From Bacillus sp. EB01 (GTDB lineage Bacteria; Bacillota; Bacilli; Bacillales; Cytobacillaceae), in the NCBI RefSeq assembly GCF_000613125.1, contig NZ_HG964497.1, forward strand, positions 4,238,826 through 4,302,825: a stretch of DNA of 64,000 nt, read 5' to 3'. The notes below the pieces were generated by a model. The model was not told the DNA's origin. It searched no databases and saw only the letters and a list, made by a program, of their open reading frames with translations. Of the stretch, positions 16,881-25,465 are shown one piece after another (the stretch's first letter is position 1; each line of letters begins with the position of its first letter). The translations under genes were made by a program, and so were the position numbers.

Positions 16881-18317
16881 ATGTTGGCACAGCATACAAA
16901 AAGTAAAATCAGTGCGGAAGCGAGAAAGAGATTTATTGCGGTTGTGACAGAAGCAAATTATGACGATAGCCAGACAGGAAGGCTTGTTTATTCATTTGAC
17001 GCAATGCCTAATCTCCAATCAATGCCAGACGCTGTCATCAGTCCCCGGAATACACAGGAAGTATCAGCAATTGTTAAAATCTGTAACGAAAACAAAATTC
17101 CTGTTGTACCAAGGGGCTCTGGAACAAATCTCTGTGGAGGAACCTGCCCCGTTGAAGGCGGAGTTGTCCTTCTTTTCAAGCATTTGAATAAGGTACTCGA
17201 ATTCGATGAACAAAATCTTACCATTACTGTCCAGCCTGGTGTCATCACGAGCCAGATTAACAGCCTTGTAGAAGCGAATGGCCTCTTCTTCCCTCCTGAT
17301 CCTGGCTCGATGAAAATTTCTACAATCGGTGGCAATATCCTGGAAAACGCAGGAGGTTTGCGCGGTTTAAAATACGGAGTCACACGCGATTATGTCATCG
17401 GTTTGGAAGCTGTTCTCCCAAATGGCGATATTATCCGTACTGGCGGCAAATTGGCAAAGGATGTAGCGGGATATGACTTTACACGCCTTTTTGTGGGATC
17501 TGAAGGAACATTGGGCGTCATAACAGAAGCTATTTTAAAGCTTGTTCCACTTCCTGAGACAAAGAAGACCGCTCTCGCTCTTTACGAGGATCTCGAAGAT
17601 GCGGCAAGATCGGTTTCAAGCATCATTGCAAATAAAATTATCCCAACGACACTCGAATTCCTTGATCAGGCAACTGTAAGGGTTATTGAAGATTATGTAA
17701 AAATCGGACTTCCCACTCACGCAAAAGCAGTCCTTCTCATTGAACAGGACGGACCTCCGGAAGTCGTTGAACGTGATATGGGCAAAATTCTCGAGATTTG
17801 TAAAGAAGAAAAGGCATGTTCGGTGCAAGTGGCTAGAACTGAACAGGAAGCTGAAGCGCTTCGGACTGCAAGAAGGGTTGCCCTCTCGGCCTTGGCAAGG
17901 CTAAAGCCCACTACTATACTGGAGGATGCTACTGTCCCTCGTTCGGAAATTGCGAAAATGGTTGGCTATATTAATGAGATCGCTGAAAAATATAAAGTTG
18001 AAATCTGTACCTTTGGGCACGCCGGCGATGGAAATCTACATCCAACCTGCCCAACCGATGTCCGCAACCATGACGAGATGGAACGGGTAGAGAAAGCTTT
18101 TGAAGAAATTTTTGAACGGGCTGTTGAACTTGGCGGCACCATTACAGGTGAACACGGTGTTGGGGTTGCAAAAGCCCCTTATTTGGAATTAAAGCTCGGA
18201 AAAGAAGGTATAGCAGCAATGAAGGCAGTGAAAACTGCCCTAGATCCGAATAATATTATGAACCCTGGAAAAATATTTGCTAAAGCAAGCAGAAAACGTG
18301 TGGTGGTCTCAAAATGA
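16881..18317 (+). CDS. glcD: Glycolate oxidase FAD-binding subunit GlcD
   Basis: A 478-residue flavoprotein of the FAD_binding_4/FAD-oxidase_C type. Visible motifs are VPRGSGTNLCGGTCPVEGG near residue 75 (pyrophosphate loop), LFVGSEGTLGVITEA near 210, and the C-terminal GHAGDGNLHP and GEHGVGVAKAPYL. It oxidises glycolate (or another 2-hydroxyacid, including D-lactate) and passes electrons to the Fe-S subunit GlcF. The ATG at 16881 follows GGGAGGAAAAACGA; an earlier in-frame ATG at 16839 has no ribosome-binding site. Its stop overlaps the glcF start by four bases. There is no glcE, as in other bacilli. Confidence 0.88.
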   Translation: MLAQHTKSKISAEARKRFIAVVTEANYDDSQTGRLVYSFDAMPNLQSMPDAVISPRNTQEVSAIVKICNENKIPVVPRGSGTNLCGGTCPVEGGVVLLFKHLNKVLEFDEQNLTITVQPGVITSQINSLVEANGLFFPPDPGSMKISTIGGNILENAGGLRGLKYGVTRDYVIGLEAVLPNGDIIRTGGKLAKDVAGYDFTRLFVGSEGTLGVITEAILKLVPLPETKKTALALYEDLEDAARSVSSIIANKIIPTTLEFLDQATVRVIEDYVKIGLPTHAKAVLLIEQDGPPEVVERDMGKILEICKEEKACSVQVARTEQEAEALRTARRVALSALARLKPTTILEDATVPRSEIAKMVGYINEIAEKYKVEICTFGHAGDGNLHPTCPTDVRNHDEMERVEKAFEEIFERAVELGGTITGEHGVGVAKAPYLELKLGKEGIAAMKAVKTALDPNNIMNPGKIFAKASRKRVVVSK

Positions 18318-19654
18318 CAACTGTTAAAGAAAAAGAAATAATCCAGGACCAATTCAAGGAAAGAATGAATGAAGATGAATTATTGAACTGTATGAGGTGC
18401 GGCTTCTGTCTGCCAAGCTGCCCCACTTATATCGAATCCGGATTCCAGGAAACACATTCACCGCGTGGCCGAATTGCTTTAATGAAAGCCGTAGTCGACG
18501 GAATCATCCCTCCTGATGAGGATTTCGAACGTTCATTGGATCTTTGCTTAGGCTGCAGAGCTTGTGAAACAGTTTGTCCGTCAGGAGTTAATTATGGAGC
18601 ATTGCTGGAGGATGCACGCGATATTGTCGCTCAAAATAAAAAGTACTCCCTGCCTGTAAGGGTCGCCAGAAAAGCGGTGTTCAAAGGGCTCTTTCCACAT
18701 CAGAACAGAATGCGTTCTGTAGCCGGATTAATCGGTTTTTACCAGCGGTCTGGCCTGCAGACAGCAGCCAGGAAAATCGGATTTATGAGCCTGCTGCCAG
18801 ATTCTTTGGCAACAATGGAAAAAGTCCTGCCGAATGTTCCTCCAATGAAAGAGCTGAAAAATCGTCCCGACTTTGCACCTGCAATTGGCATGAAAACTAA
18901 AAGGGTCGCGTTCTTCAGCGGCTGCCTGATGGATACCATGTTTATTGAATCCAATAATGCTACAATCAAACTCCTTCAGCTTGCCGGATGCGAAGTCGTC
19001 ATTCCAAAGGATCAGGCTTGCTGTGGTGCCCTGCACGGCCACTACGGAGAAAAAGACCATGCCAAGGAAATGGCAAAGAAAAATATCCAGGCCTTTGAGG
19101 AGGCAGGCGCAGACTTTATTATCACGAATGCCGGCGGATGCGGAGGCTTCCTGATTGACTATGGGCATCTCTTCCATGATGACCTAGAATGGTCCAGCCG
19201 AGCACATTCCTTCGCAAGTAAGCTAAAGGATATTTCACAAATATTGGTTGAGGTAGGATTCCATGAACAGGTTGAACTGGAGCTTCCGTTTCAGGTTATT
19301 ACCTATCAGGATTCATGCCACCTGCGTAATGTCATGAAAACTGCTTCAGCTCCAAGAACGTTGTTAAAGGCAATTAAAGGCACCGAATACCGGGAGATGC
19401 AGGAAGCAGATCGCTGCTGTGGTTCCGCAGGCATATATAACATCATTGAATCCGAAATGTCGATGAAGCTGCTTGATTACAAAATGGAAAAAGCAAAGCA
19501 TACTCAGGCTGCTACCATCGTGACAGCGAATCCCGGCTGCCTCCTTCAAATGAAGCTTGGTATCGAACGTGAAGGATTGACTCAATCAATGCGCGGTGTT
19601 CATATAGTCGACCTCCTGCTTGAAGCCGTTAAAGATAAGACAGTTTTGAATTAA
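18314..19654 (+). CDS. glcF: Glycolate oxidase iron-sulfur subunit GlcF
   Basis: A 446-residue protein with two 4Fe-4S motifs, CMRCGFCLPSCPTY near residue 27 and CLGCRACETVCPSG near 80, followed by two CCG cysteine-rich domains (ACCGALHGHYGEKD and DRCCGSAGIYN). It accepts electrons from GlcD and passes them to the membrane quinone pool. The ATGA overlap with glcD indicates coupled translation. A terminator follows directly. Substrate assignment depends on glcD. Confidence 0.88.
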   Translation: MTTVKEKEIIQDQFKERMNEDELLNCMRCGFCLPSCPTYIESGFQETHSPRGRIALMKAVVDGIIPPDEDFERSLDLCLGCRACETVCPSGVNYGALLEDARDIVAQNKKYSLPVRVARKAVFKGLFPHQNRMRSVAGLIGFYQRSGLQTAARKIGFMSLLPDSLATMEKVLPNVPPMKELKNRPDFAPAIGMKTKRVAFFSGCLMDTMFIESNNATIKLLQLAGCEVVIPKDQACCGALHGHYGEKDHAKEMAKKNIQAFEEAGADFIITNAGGCGGFLIDYGHLFHDDLEWSSRAHSFASKLKDISQILVEVGFHEQVELELPFQVITYQDSCHLRNVMKTASAPRTLLKAIKGTEYREMQEADRCCGSAGIYNIIESEMSMKLLDYKMEKAKHTQAATIVTANPGCLLQMKLGIEREGLTQSMRGVHIVDLLLEAVKDKTVLN

Positions 19655-19661
19655 TAATGTG

Positions 19662-19688
19662 AGGAGCCTTAGGGCTCCTTTATTTTTT
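19662..19688 (+). terminator. Terminator of glcDF
   Basis: AGGAGCC-TTA-GGGCTCCT hairpin followed by a T-rich run, beginning 8 bases after the glcF stop. Confidence 0.82.
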
Positions 19689-19802
19689 GTATTTAGAAGA
19701 AGGTCTAATATTATCCTTCCCAGCTGGAGCAAGAGTTACCATTCATAATTCAACGTTTACTTCGGATACTATTTATACAGAGAGACAGTCTCTGATGCTA
19801 AG

Positions 19803-20005
19803 AAAAGCGCAGGCGCCTTCGTGACAGGCAAAGATCGGCCTGTCCCTGCGATGATTATTCTAAGGAGCTTTCCTTAGTGGTCAGCGGCGTATGGACTGGA
19901 GGGCCTCCAAGGAGATAAAGGAAACACGATAAGCGCAAGCGAATCGATGATGTTGTCTTATCGTAACGAGGGGGCCGAAGTACACTAGGCGCTGGAGCTA
20001 GACAG
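19803..20005. repeat. About 200-bp structured intergenic element
   Basis: The ends AGCGCAGGCGCCT and AGGCGCTGGAGCT can pair (GCGCCT 19813-19818 with AGGCGC 19987-19992). Inside are three clear hairpins: GACAGGC/GCCTGTC (19823-19844), CTAAGGA/TCCTTAG (19860-19877) and CGATAAG/CTTATCG (19927-19963). The end sequences match, as I recall, a family of dispersed intergenic elements widespread in Bacillaceae. It fills most of the 394 bases between glcF and the SASP gene; the remaining bases hold the glcF terminator and presumably the SASP promoter. Whether it is transcribed is unknown. Confidence 0.65.
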
Positions 20006-20048
20006 TTCTCAAAGAAATTCTCTGATATTTTTAAAAAGGAGTGGTAAT

Positions 20049-20246
20049 ATGGCACGCAATAGTAATAAATTACTTGTACCAGGCGTTGAGCAATTCCTGG
20101 ATCAGGTCAAATACGAAATCGCCCAGGAATTTGGTGTCCAATTGGGCTCCGATACAGTTTCCAGGGCAAACGGTTCTGTTGGCGGAGAAATTACAAAACG
20201 CCTTGTTCAGCAAGCTCAGGCACAAATGACTGGCCGTTCTGAATAA
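20049..20246 (+). CDS. Alpha/beta-type small acid-soluble spore protein
   Basis: This 65-residue protein has the complete SASP signature: [20 protein letters not shown] (including the Gpr protease cleavage region [10 protein letters not shown]) and [13 protein letters not shown] near the C-terminus. These proteins coat DNA in the dormant spore, protect it from UV and heat, and are degraded to amino acids during germination. AAAAAGGAGTGGTAAT precedes the ATG. Expression is expected in the forespore under sigma G. Spore genomes carry several paralogues, so no gene symbol is given. Confidence 0.95.
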   Translation: MARNSNKLLVPGVEQFLDQVKYEIAQEFGVQLGSDTVSRANGSVGGEITKRLVQQAQAQMTGRSE

Positions 20247-20269
20247 AAGTCTATAATTGAATACATGGA

Positions 20270-20300
20270 AAAAGTCCGGCTAATCGCCGGACTTGCTTTT
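20270..20300. terminator. Bidirectional terminator between the SASP gene and rsgI
   Basis: AAGTCCGGC-TAATC-GCCGGACTT hairpin. It serves the SASP gene on the plus strand and overlaps the rsgI stop codon on the minus strand, where it is followed by TTTTTCC. Confidence 0.8.
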
Positions 20301-21380
20301 GTTTTTATTCTGATTACCTTTAGTCTTTTGTTGCTGTTTGTTATCTTTTTTTTCCTTATCTTTATTTTTGCCACTTTGATTATCCTGTTTTTTACCTTTA
20401 GAGGTATCTTTTTCTTTTTCCTTATCTTTTCCATTATCTTTGCCTTTGTCTTTATCCTCTTTACTTTTAGCCTTATTATTTTTATCTTTAACCTTATCCT
20501 TATTGCTGTTTCTAGGGTTTTGTTTGGCTGGATGATTCTTTTTGCCATTATTGTTATTAGACAGGCCTTTTTTGTCATCCAGTTTTTCAAGTACTGCTTT
20601 CTTTTCCTGACCAGGGTTTGTTTCTTTTTTATCCTGTCCTGGGATGGCCGCAGGAACAACAGGGGCAGATTGCTTTAATTTAGTTTTCCCTTGTGATGCT
20701 GGCTCTGCTTCGTTTTCGGCATTATTTTTATATTTTCCTGTAGTCTGTCCGTGTTTCCAGGCTTGCTTCAAGTCTTTTTCTGTAGCTTTTATCACTTTTA
20801 CTTGATGGCTATCCTGCTTGGCTTTCTTTGAAATTTCGGTAATTGTAGCCTTCAGTTTTTTTTCGGCTTTTGTTTCTTTTTCTTCTGTATTTACAGAGGA
20901 AATGACAACTTCATTCGAGTCTGAAAAATAACCGGCCGAATCAATTGCAGCAAGGATATCTTTCCCAACTTTTGCTGCATCCTTCTCTTCCCAGTCTTTA
21001 AGCCCTGAGGTGATTTCTTTTCCCTCACGATTGTAGGCAGTTAATTTAATAACTTCCATTTTGTCATTGACCCCAAGTTCTATACTTGGTTTTACATCAA
21101 TGGACATATAAGCATAAACCTTGTTGTCATCCAAATTGGTAGCCACGGCCGATGCCAGTAGCAATACTGCAGCTGCGGCAACAGTAATTCCACGCCTCAT
21201 TGATGCTAACCATTTAATTGAAAGTTTCTTTTTAGGATGGCCAACAAGCTCGGGATTAAAAGAAATCTCTTCCCCGATTGAATATATTCTTTTTTGCTTG
21301 CGTGCCTTTAAAAATTCGCCCTCAGGGGTTAACAAGGTAAGAAACGTTTCATCCATTTCCAATATGATACCTGTCTTCAT
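20280..21380 (-). CDS. rsgI: Anti-sigma-I factor RsgI
   Basis: The 366-residue protein has the RsgI N-terminal anti-sigma domain (residues 1-55, MKTGIILEMDETFLTLLTPE), one membrane segment (about 62-82, ITVAAAAVLLLASAVA), a conserved extracellular region (about 90-205) and a long, disordered tail extremely rich in Lys, Asp, Asn and Gln. RsgI holds SigI inactive at the membrane and is cleaved on stress. It overlaps sigI by four bases, the standard sigI-rsgI pair. No carbohydrate-binding domain is present, unlike the clostridial RsgI proteins, so the signal is probably heat or envelope stress. Confidence 0.9.
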   Translation of the reverse strand: MKTGIILEMDETFLTLLTPEGEFLKARKQKRIYSIGEEISFNPELVGHPKKKLSIKWLASMRRGITVAAAAVLLLASAVATNLDDNKVYAYMSIDVKPSIELGVNDKMEVIKLTAYNREGKEITSGLKDWEEKDAAKVGKDILAAIDSAGYFSDSNEVVISSVNTEEKETKAEKKLKATITEISKKAKQDSHQVKVIKATEKDLKQAWKHGQTTGKYKNNAENEAEPASQGKTKLKQSAPVVPAAIPGQDKKETNPGQEKKAVLEKLDDKKGLSNNNNGKKNHPAKQNPRNSNKDKVKDKNNKAKSKEDKDKGKDNGKDKEKEKDTSKGKKQDNQSGKNKDKEKKDNKQQQKTKGNQNKNKSKSGD

Positions 21381-22123
21381 GAGTCAAGCACCCCTTTTAT
21401 ATAGTCCTTCATATATACATAATCACCCGACATAATTAAAGCCATTGCGATGATATACTTGCGATTTCGTTCAAGAGTTTTACGGCTCACATCTACCAAT
21501 TCTTCCAATTGTTTAATGGGCAGCCTTTTAGTAGAAAATAAGCTTTCACGCAAGTCTTCCCTGCTTGCAAGCAGGCTGGCCGCTTCTATTGCATTTTTCC
21601 TGGCATCAGCATGTTTTGGGGAATGCTCAACAAGATCCTGAATGGAAAGATCATATTCTTTTAAATGTCTTTGAAAGCGAAAAATCTCTTCTCTTCTTAG
21701 CTCTTCATCGGACCTTTTTCGATAGTCATCAAGTGAAATTTCATTTTCTATTATTTTGCCGCGTGCTTCCGAGTCATCCGAATCATTTTGAAGTTCAAGA
21801 CTTACTGAGGAATGCTTCGCCTGGGTTCGAATATAATCAATTACTCTCCGTTTTATTAGCACTTCAGCAAAACTTAACAGTGAGCTGCCACGATCTGGCG
21901 AATACTTTTGAATCGCTTCATTAAACGCAATAAGACCTATGCTAAACTCATCGTCTGATTGAACGATATACCGTTTGCAAACAACTGATACTGTTTTTGC
22001 AATGAACGGCTTATACGCTTCAATCAATTCATTGTTCAGCTTCTTATCACCTTGCTGTATTAATTGGACAGATTCCTCAAGCGTCCTTTTCTTTTTGTTG
22101 GATAAGAACAATAAGCTTAGCAT
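21377..22123 (-). CDS. sigI: RNA polymerase sigma factor SigI
   Basis: A 248-residue sigma-70-like factor with the SigI features FSIGLIAFNEAIQKYSPDRG (region 2) and the C-terminal RKTLERNRKYIIAMALIMSG. SigI directs heat and envelope-stress genes in Bacillus. I set the start at ATG 22123 (MLSLLFLSNKKKRT), which has GAGGTGAGGGTT directly upstream, rather than an in-frame start 24 bases earlier. It is translationally coupled to rsgI by an ATGA overlap. A TATAAT sequence on the minus strand at 22147-22152 may be part of its promoter, but no good -35 is seen. Confidence 0.92.
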   Translation of the reverse strand: MLSLLFLSNKKKRTLEESVQLIQQGDKKLNNELIEAYKPFIAKTVSVVCKRYIVQSDDEFSIGLIAFNEAIQKYSPDRGSSLLSFAEVLIKRRVIDYIRTQAKHSSVSLELQNDSDDSEARGKIIENEISLDDYRKRSDEELRREEIFRFQRHLKEYDLSIQDLVEHSPKHADARKNAIEAASLLASREDLRESLFSTKRLPIKQLEELVDVSRKTLERNRKYIIAMALIMSGDYVYMKDYIKGVLDS

Positions 22124-22251
22124 AACCCTCACCTCTCTAGTCCCCAATTATAGCATAAGGGGATGCGGAGTGGTTTGGAAAAGTATAGATGCCTTTTCAG
22201 TCCAGCGTCATTTGCTGGTCTGTTCAACCCTTATTTCACTATTGTCAACTA

Positions 22252-22280
22252 GAGAAAAGATAGCCCTTGCCGAGGCTATC
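22252..22280 (-). terminator. Terminator of the DUF5667 gene
   Basis: On the minus strand GATAGCCTCGGCAAGGGCTATC followed by TTTTCTC, about 28 bases after the DUF5667 stop and before sigI. Confidence 0.75.
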
Positions 22281-22307
22281 TCCTCCCTTGTCAATCAATG
22301 GTAAAGG

Positions 22308-23393
22308 CTACTTTCCATTGTTTTTCTGTTCTTTTGACTTACCTTTTTGTTCTTTTTTGTCCTGTTTTCTTGCTTCTTTTTGAACTTGCTTTTCTTTCTT
22401 TTGAGTTGCTTTGGTTTCTTTCTTTTCTTTCTGTTGAGCTGCTTTTGCTTCTTTCTTTTCTTGTTTCTTTATTTCTTTAGCCTGCTTTTTTTCATTTATA
22501 GCTTTTTTCTTTTCTACCTTTTCAGCCTGTTTTGCATCTTTCTTGGCTGGATCAGCAGGAACTGTGATGACTGGGTTCTTTTCACCTACAACATCGTCTT
22601 CCACATCTCCAGATTCTGAAGTTTGTGAAGGAATAACGGGTTTAACCGGAGTTACCCCCTCTTCCAGCTCTGCTTGTTCGGAATCTTTAGCTGAATCCTC
22701 TTCTATTTTGGCAAGCTTCTCAGCAATTTTCTCGTACGTTTTATCAATATTTTTTTGAAGGGCGGCCTTCGCCTTAGGGTTTTGAACCTTTTCTAGGGCT
22801 GCCATTAAGGCGACTATATTTTGGCGGGGAACATCACTTGTTTCTTTTTCCCCTTCTGTAACCTCATTAGCAGGTTCCTCGCCTACAGGCTGCTCGCCAG
22901 GTGGTGATTGTTCACCTTCTGCAGGCTCATCTGTCTCCAGGCCGTCGTCTTCTGGTTTTTCAAATTCAGGCTGTTCAGCTTCCTCGCCTGCTTGTTCCTC
23001 GTATTCTTCCAAATAGGTGAGTGCTTCTTTAATTGTTTCAATTGCACGTTCTTCTTCACCGGCAATAAAAAGCTCTTCCGCTTCAGCTAGGCGTTCCGCA
23101 GCATAGGCAGCAAGCAATTCAGCTTCCTTATCATTGTTGAACGCAATCGCTAGCTTTATTTTTTCAAGGGCAACTTTTACAAAATAAAAGAAATCTCCAG
23201 GAATTAATGATGGCGTATCAGTATCGTCCAATGCCTGTACATCTTCACCTGATGTAACAGGTAAAGTTTGAGTCTCATCTTGGTTTTCAGTACCAGTATT
23301 TGCCTTGGCGAGAATTGGTGAAAATGCAAATGTCCCAGCCAAAACCATGGACATAGCAACCTTTACAATTTTTTTCATTTCTTTTTCCTTCAA
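22308..23393 (-). CDS. Secreted DUF5667-domain protein with charged tail
   Basis: A 361-residue protein with a signal peptide (MSMVLAGTFAFSPILAKA), a helical DUF5667 domain (about 60-130, SLIPGDFFYFVKVALEKIKL), a Glu/Pro-rich middle, and a Lys/Glu/Gln-rich coiled-coil-like tail. The function of the family is unknown; a surface or cell-wall location is likely. The start is TTG 23393 after GAGGTGACAACTA, or possibly ATG 23378, five codons later. Like its neighbour RsgI it ends in a highly basic low-complexity tail, which could contact teichoic acid or DNA, but that is speculation. Confidence 0.75.
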   Translation of the reverse strand: MKEKEMKKIVKVAMSMVLAGTFAFSPILAKANTGTENQDETQTLPVTSGEDVQALDDTDTPSLIPGDFFYFVKVALEKIKLAIAFNNDKEAELLAAYAAERLAEAEELFIAGEEERAIETIKEALTYLEEYEEQAGEEAEQPEFEKPEDDGLETDEPAEGEQSPPGEQPVGEEPANEVTEGEKETSDVPRQNIVALMAALEKVQNPKAKAALQKNIDKTYEKIAEKLAKIEEDSAKDSEQAELEEGVTPVKPVIPSQTSESGDVEDDVVGEKNPVITVPADPAKKDAKQAEKVEKKKAINEKKQAKEIKKQEKKEAKAAQQKEKKETKATQKKEKQVQKEARKQDKKEQKGKSKEQKNNGK

Positions 23394-23534
23394 TAGTTGT
23401 CACCTCTGCGAAAGTATTGCGGCGCCGCTTTTCACTAAACATTACGCTCGTAAAAATCTGGTTGTGAGGGTAGAAATAATCAATACCAAAAATATTTTCC
23501 AATAAGAAAACCCGGAATATCCTAGAAATGATTC

Positions 23535-23593
23535 TTCAAGGACATTTCGGTGGACAACAAAGCAAAATGTCCTTGAAATTCTTCAAGGACAAA
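23535..23593. repeat. Short inverted-repeat element with extra arm
   Basis: TTCAAGGACATTT (23535-23547) and its exact inverse AAATGTCCTTGAA (23565-23577) are separated by 17 bases. A third arm, TTCAAGGACAAA, follows at 23582, so a second unit begins in tandem. It resembles the units at 6606-6700 and 12666-12709. The surrounding 322-base gap (23394-23715) holds nothing else I recognise. Confidence 0.6.
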
Positions 23594-23715
23594 TCGCTGT
23601 GCGGCCAGAAAGGTGGTGGAGCGGAGAAAGCCAAAACTTTGTTTAAAACAAAATCAACATTATGGGTACACACCAAATTTATTCACCTACTACTTCACGC
23701 AGCTCCGCCCCTGCA

Positions 23716-24471
23716 CTATGAATGTGCATGCTCGGTTTTTTTTGAAAAGAAGAAGCCACTGACAGCAAGGGCGATCAGTACACTCCAAAATACGAGCTGC
23801 CATAAAATCGATTCTGGAAAGTGCTCGTCGATTATGCTAACTTCAGGATGTGCCAATGTAAAAACGGCAAGTTTTACTCCAACCCAACCGACAATCATGA
23901 ATGCCGCTGTCTCGAGACTTGGGCGTTCTTTTAATAGTTTAATAAACTGCGTAGCTGCAAATCTCATCATGACAATGCCAATAATCCCGCCAAGGAGCAT
24001 GACCAGGAATTGTCCACCGTCGAGGCCTCCAATAGTGAACCATCCTAATGGAGTTAGTGTCATGGACAGCGCAACTGCTGCCAAAATCGAATCAATCGCA
24101 AATGCGAGGTCTGCCAGCTCTACTTTAACGACCGTCCCCCAAAAGGAAGAGCTGCCCTGTTTCGGTGAGATCACGAGTTTTTTAGGGGCATGGTGCTGAT
24201 GCAAATGTTTGGCGGAGATATAAAATAAGTAAAGTGCGCCAGCGGCCTGGATCTGCCAAACGTCTGAAAGTAACGAAATCATAAATAATGCACCAAACCT
24301 AAATATAAATGCCCCCAGTAAACCGTAAAACAATGCTTTCTTTTGCTGATTCTCAGGGAGCTGTTTCACCATTATCGCCAGTACCACTGCATTATCTGCT
24401 GCCAAAATCCCCTCTAGCCCAATAAGCACCAGCAAAACCCAGCCGTACTCCATTACCAATGAAGCATCCAT
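23716..24471 (-). CDS. TerC-family manganese exporter (YkoY/MeeY-like)
   Basis: The 251-residue membrane protein has the TerC signature: LEGILAADNAVVLAIMV near residue 20, AGALYLFYISAKHL, VVKVELADLAFAIDSILAA and EVSIIDEHFPESI, with acidic residues in membrane segments that bind metal. TerC proteins such as YkoY export Mn(II), in part to load secreted enzymes. A yybP-ykoY riboswitch directly upstream supports the manganese role. I use ATG 24471 (after AGGAGGAAAGGAACTG); a longer reading would start inside the riboswitch terminator. Confidence 0.9.
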   Translation of the reverse strand: MDASLVMEYGWVLLVLIGLEGILAADNAVVLAIMVKQLPENQQKKALFYGLLGAFIFRFGALFMISLLSDVWQIQAAGALYLFYISAKHLHQHHAPKKLVISPKQGSSSFWGTVVKVELADLAFAIDSILAAVALSMTLTPLGWFTIGGLDGGQFLVMLLGGIIGIVMMRFAATQFIKLLKERPSLETAAFMIVGWVGVKLAVFTLAHPEVSIIDEHFPESILWQLVFWSVLIALAVSGFFFSKKTEHAHS

Positions 24472-24537
24472 CAGTTCCTTTCCTCCTACTTTTGGATTTC
24501 CTTCTCCAAGCAGCAAGGAAGACGGAATTAGACGCAA

Positions 24538-24654
24538 AAAGACCCCTGCCTGAAGGCAAAGGTCTTGCTAGACATATGTATGCCAACAAAGCCGGCGGCA
24601 ACAACCGCGAAATGACGACTTTGCTTTAGGTTTCCCTAACAGCTACTCCCCTTT
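24538..24654 (-). promoter_or_regulatory. yybP-ykoY manganese riboswitch with terminator
   Basis: On the minus strand the leader contains AAAGGGGAGTAGCT (24641-24654) and later AGCAAGACCTTTGCC, the conserved P1 strands and loop of the yybP-ykoY aptamer. The 3' P1 strand overlaps a terminator (AAGACCTTTGCC-TTCA-GGCAGGGGTCTTTTT), so Mn-stabilised aptamer would prevent termination and switch on the TerC gene 67 bases downstream. The strand-exclusive pairing is visible in the sequence; the ligand is from knowledge of the family. Confidence 0.9.
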
Positions 24655-24727
24655 GATAAGGACATATTCAGTTGTTTACATACTATTATAATGATTTTAA
24701 ATTTGTCCGGTTCCATTTTTTTATGTC

Positions 24728-25189
24728 TTAATTGTGACTGAAAAATACGATTCGTTTGAGGGCGTAACCAAGCAATAAACCCGGCAGTAAAAAGAGCATC
24801 GGTGTAAAAACAGGCCCAGGTGTAATGCCTGCAATCGTCACCTTGGATGAAATCATCAGTCCCACTGTTACAAAATACGCGCCAAAAACAAAGGGCAGAA
24901 ATGACCCTTGTTCATCTTCGGGCATTGCTGTCCTATATGCATCCCATAAGGCAAACATGTACAGACACGGATAAAACATCAGCCAGCCGTAATCGATCGT
25001 ATTGAATGCTGCCGGGATATCTCCCATGAAACTATGCATAATTGCTTCATTAAAATGGCTATTAACATTTATCATAATCTCGAGCAAGACAAAAAGTATT
25101 CCTTTAATCAGGCTTCCTGACAGAATCTGGCTAAAACCAGGCAGGGCTATATTCCATACTATTGCCTCTAATTTATTTAACTTTTTCAT
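24728..25189 (-). CDS. Small integral membrane protein of unknown function
   Basis: A 153-residue protein beginning MKKLNKLEAIVWNIALPGFS, with about four hydrophobic segments and a short charged loop (AMPEDEQG). The opening IALPGFSQILSGSLIKGILF resembles small TM2-like proteins in which a Pro-Gly-hydrophobic turn starts the first helix, but I do not recognise a family. GGGTAGGTAT precedes the ATG. It is a lone gene. The 276 bases upstream hold AT-rich sequence with an imperfect hairpin near 25328-25362 and nothing more definite. Confidence 0.65.
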   Translation of the reverse strand: MKKLNKLEAIVWNIALPGFSQILSGSLIKGILFVLLEIMINVNSHFNEAIMHSFMGDIPAAFNTIDYGWLMFYPCLYMFALWDAYRTAMPEDEQGSFLPFVFGAYFVTVGLMISSKVTIAGITPGPVFTPMLFLLPGLLLGYALKRIVFFSHN

Positions 25190-25465
25190 ATACCTACCCG
25201 CTTTTTGGCATAATCCGGTTTACCCCATTCATAACGGACAGAACAAAAACCCTACCTTAAGATTCAAAGGCTGTGAAGAATATGGATTGGGATAAACTGC
25301 CCGTAAAGGTCCAATTGGTGAACTAAGATTTTTCCTTATGGCTTAAGACCTTAGAAAAATCAAACTAACCATTAGTGGGGGGAAAGGTAAAATCTCCCTA
25401 GTTGGAAGGTTCACTTAATATCTCCTTTAGCATATCCAATTTATTGCCAGTTAACTCGGGATTCA

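Noticed and set aside
20265..20678. Hydrophobic plus-strand frame opposite rsgI
   Set aside because: It is the complement of the Lys/Asp/Asn-rich tail (AAA/GAT codons give Phe/Ile/Leu) and has no start signal.
24472..24537. A longer TerC protein starting at TTG 24537
   Set aside because: The start would lie inside the riboswitch terminator; ATG 24471 has AGGAGGAAAGGAACTG.
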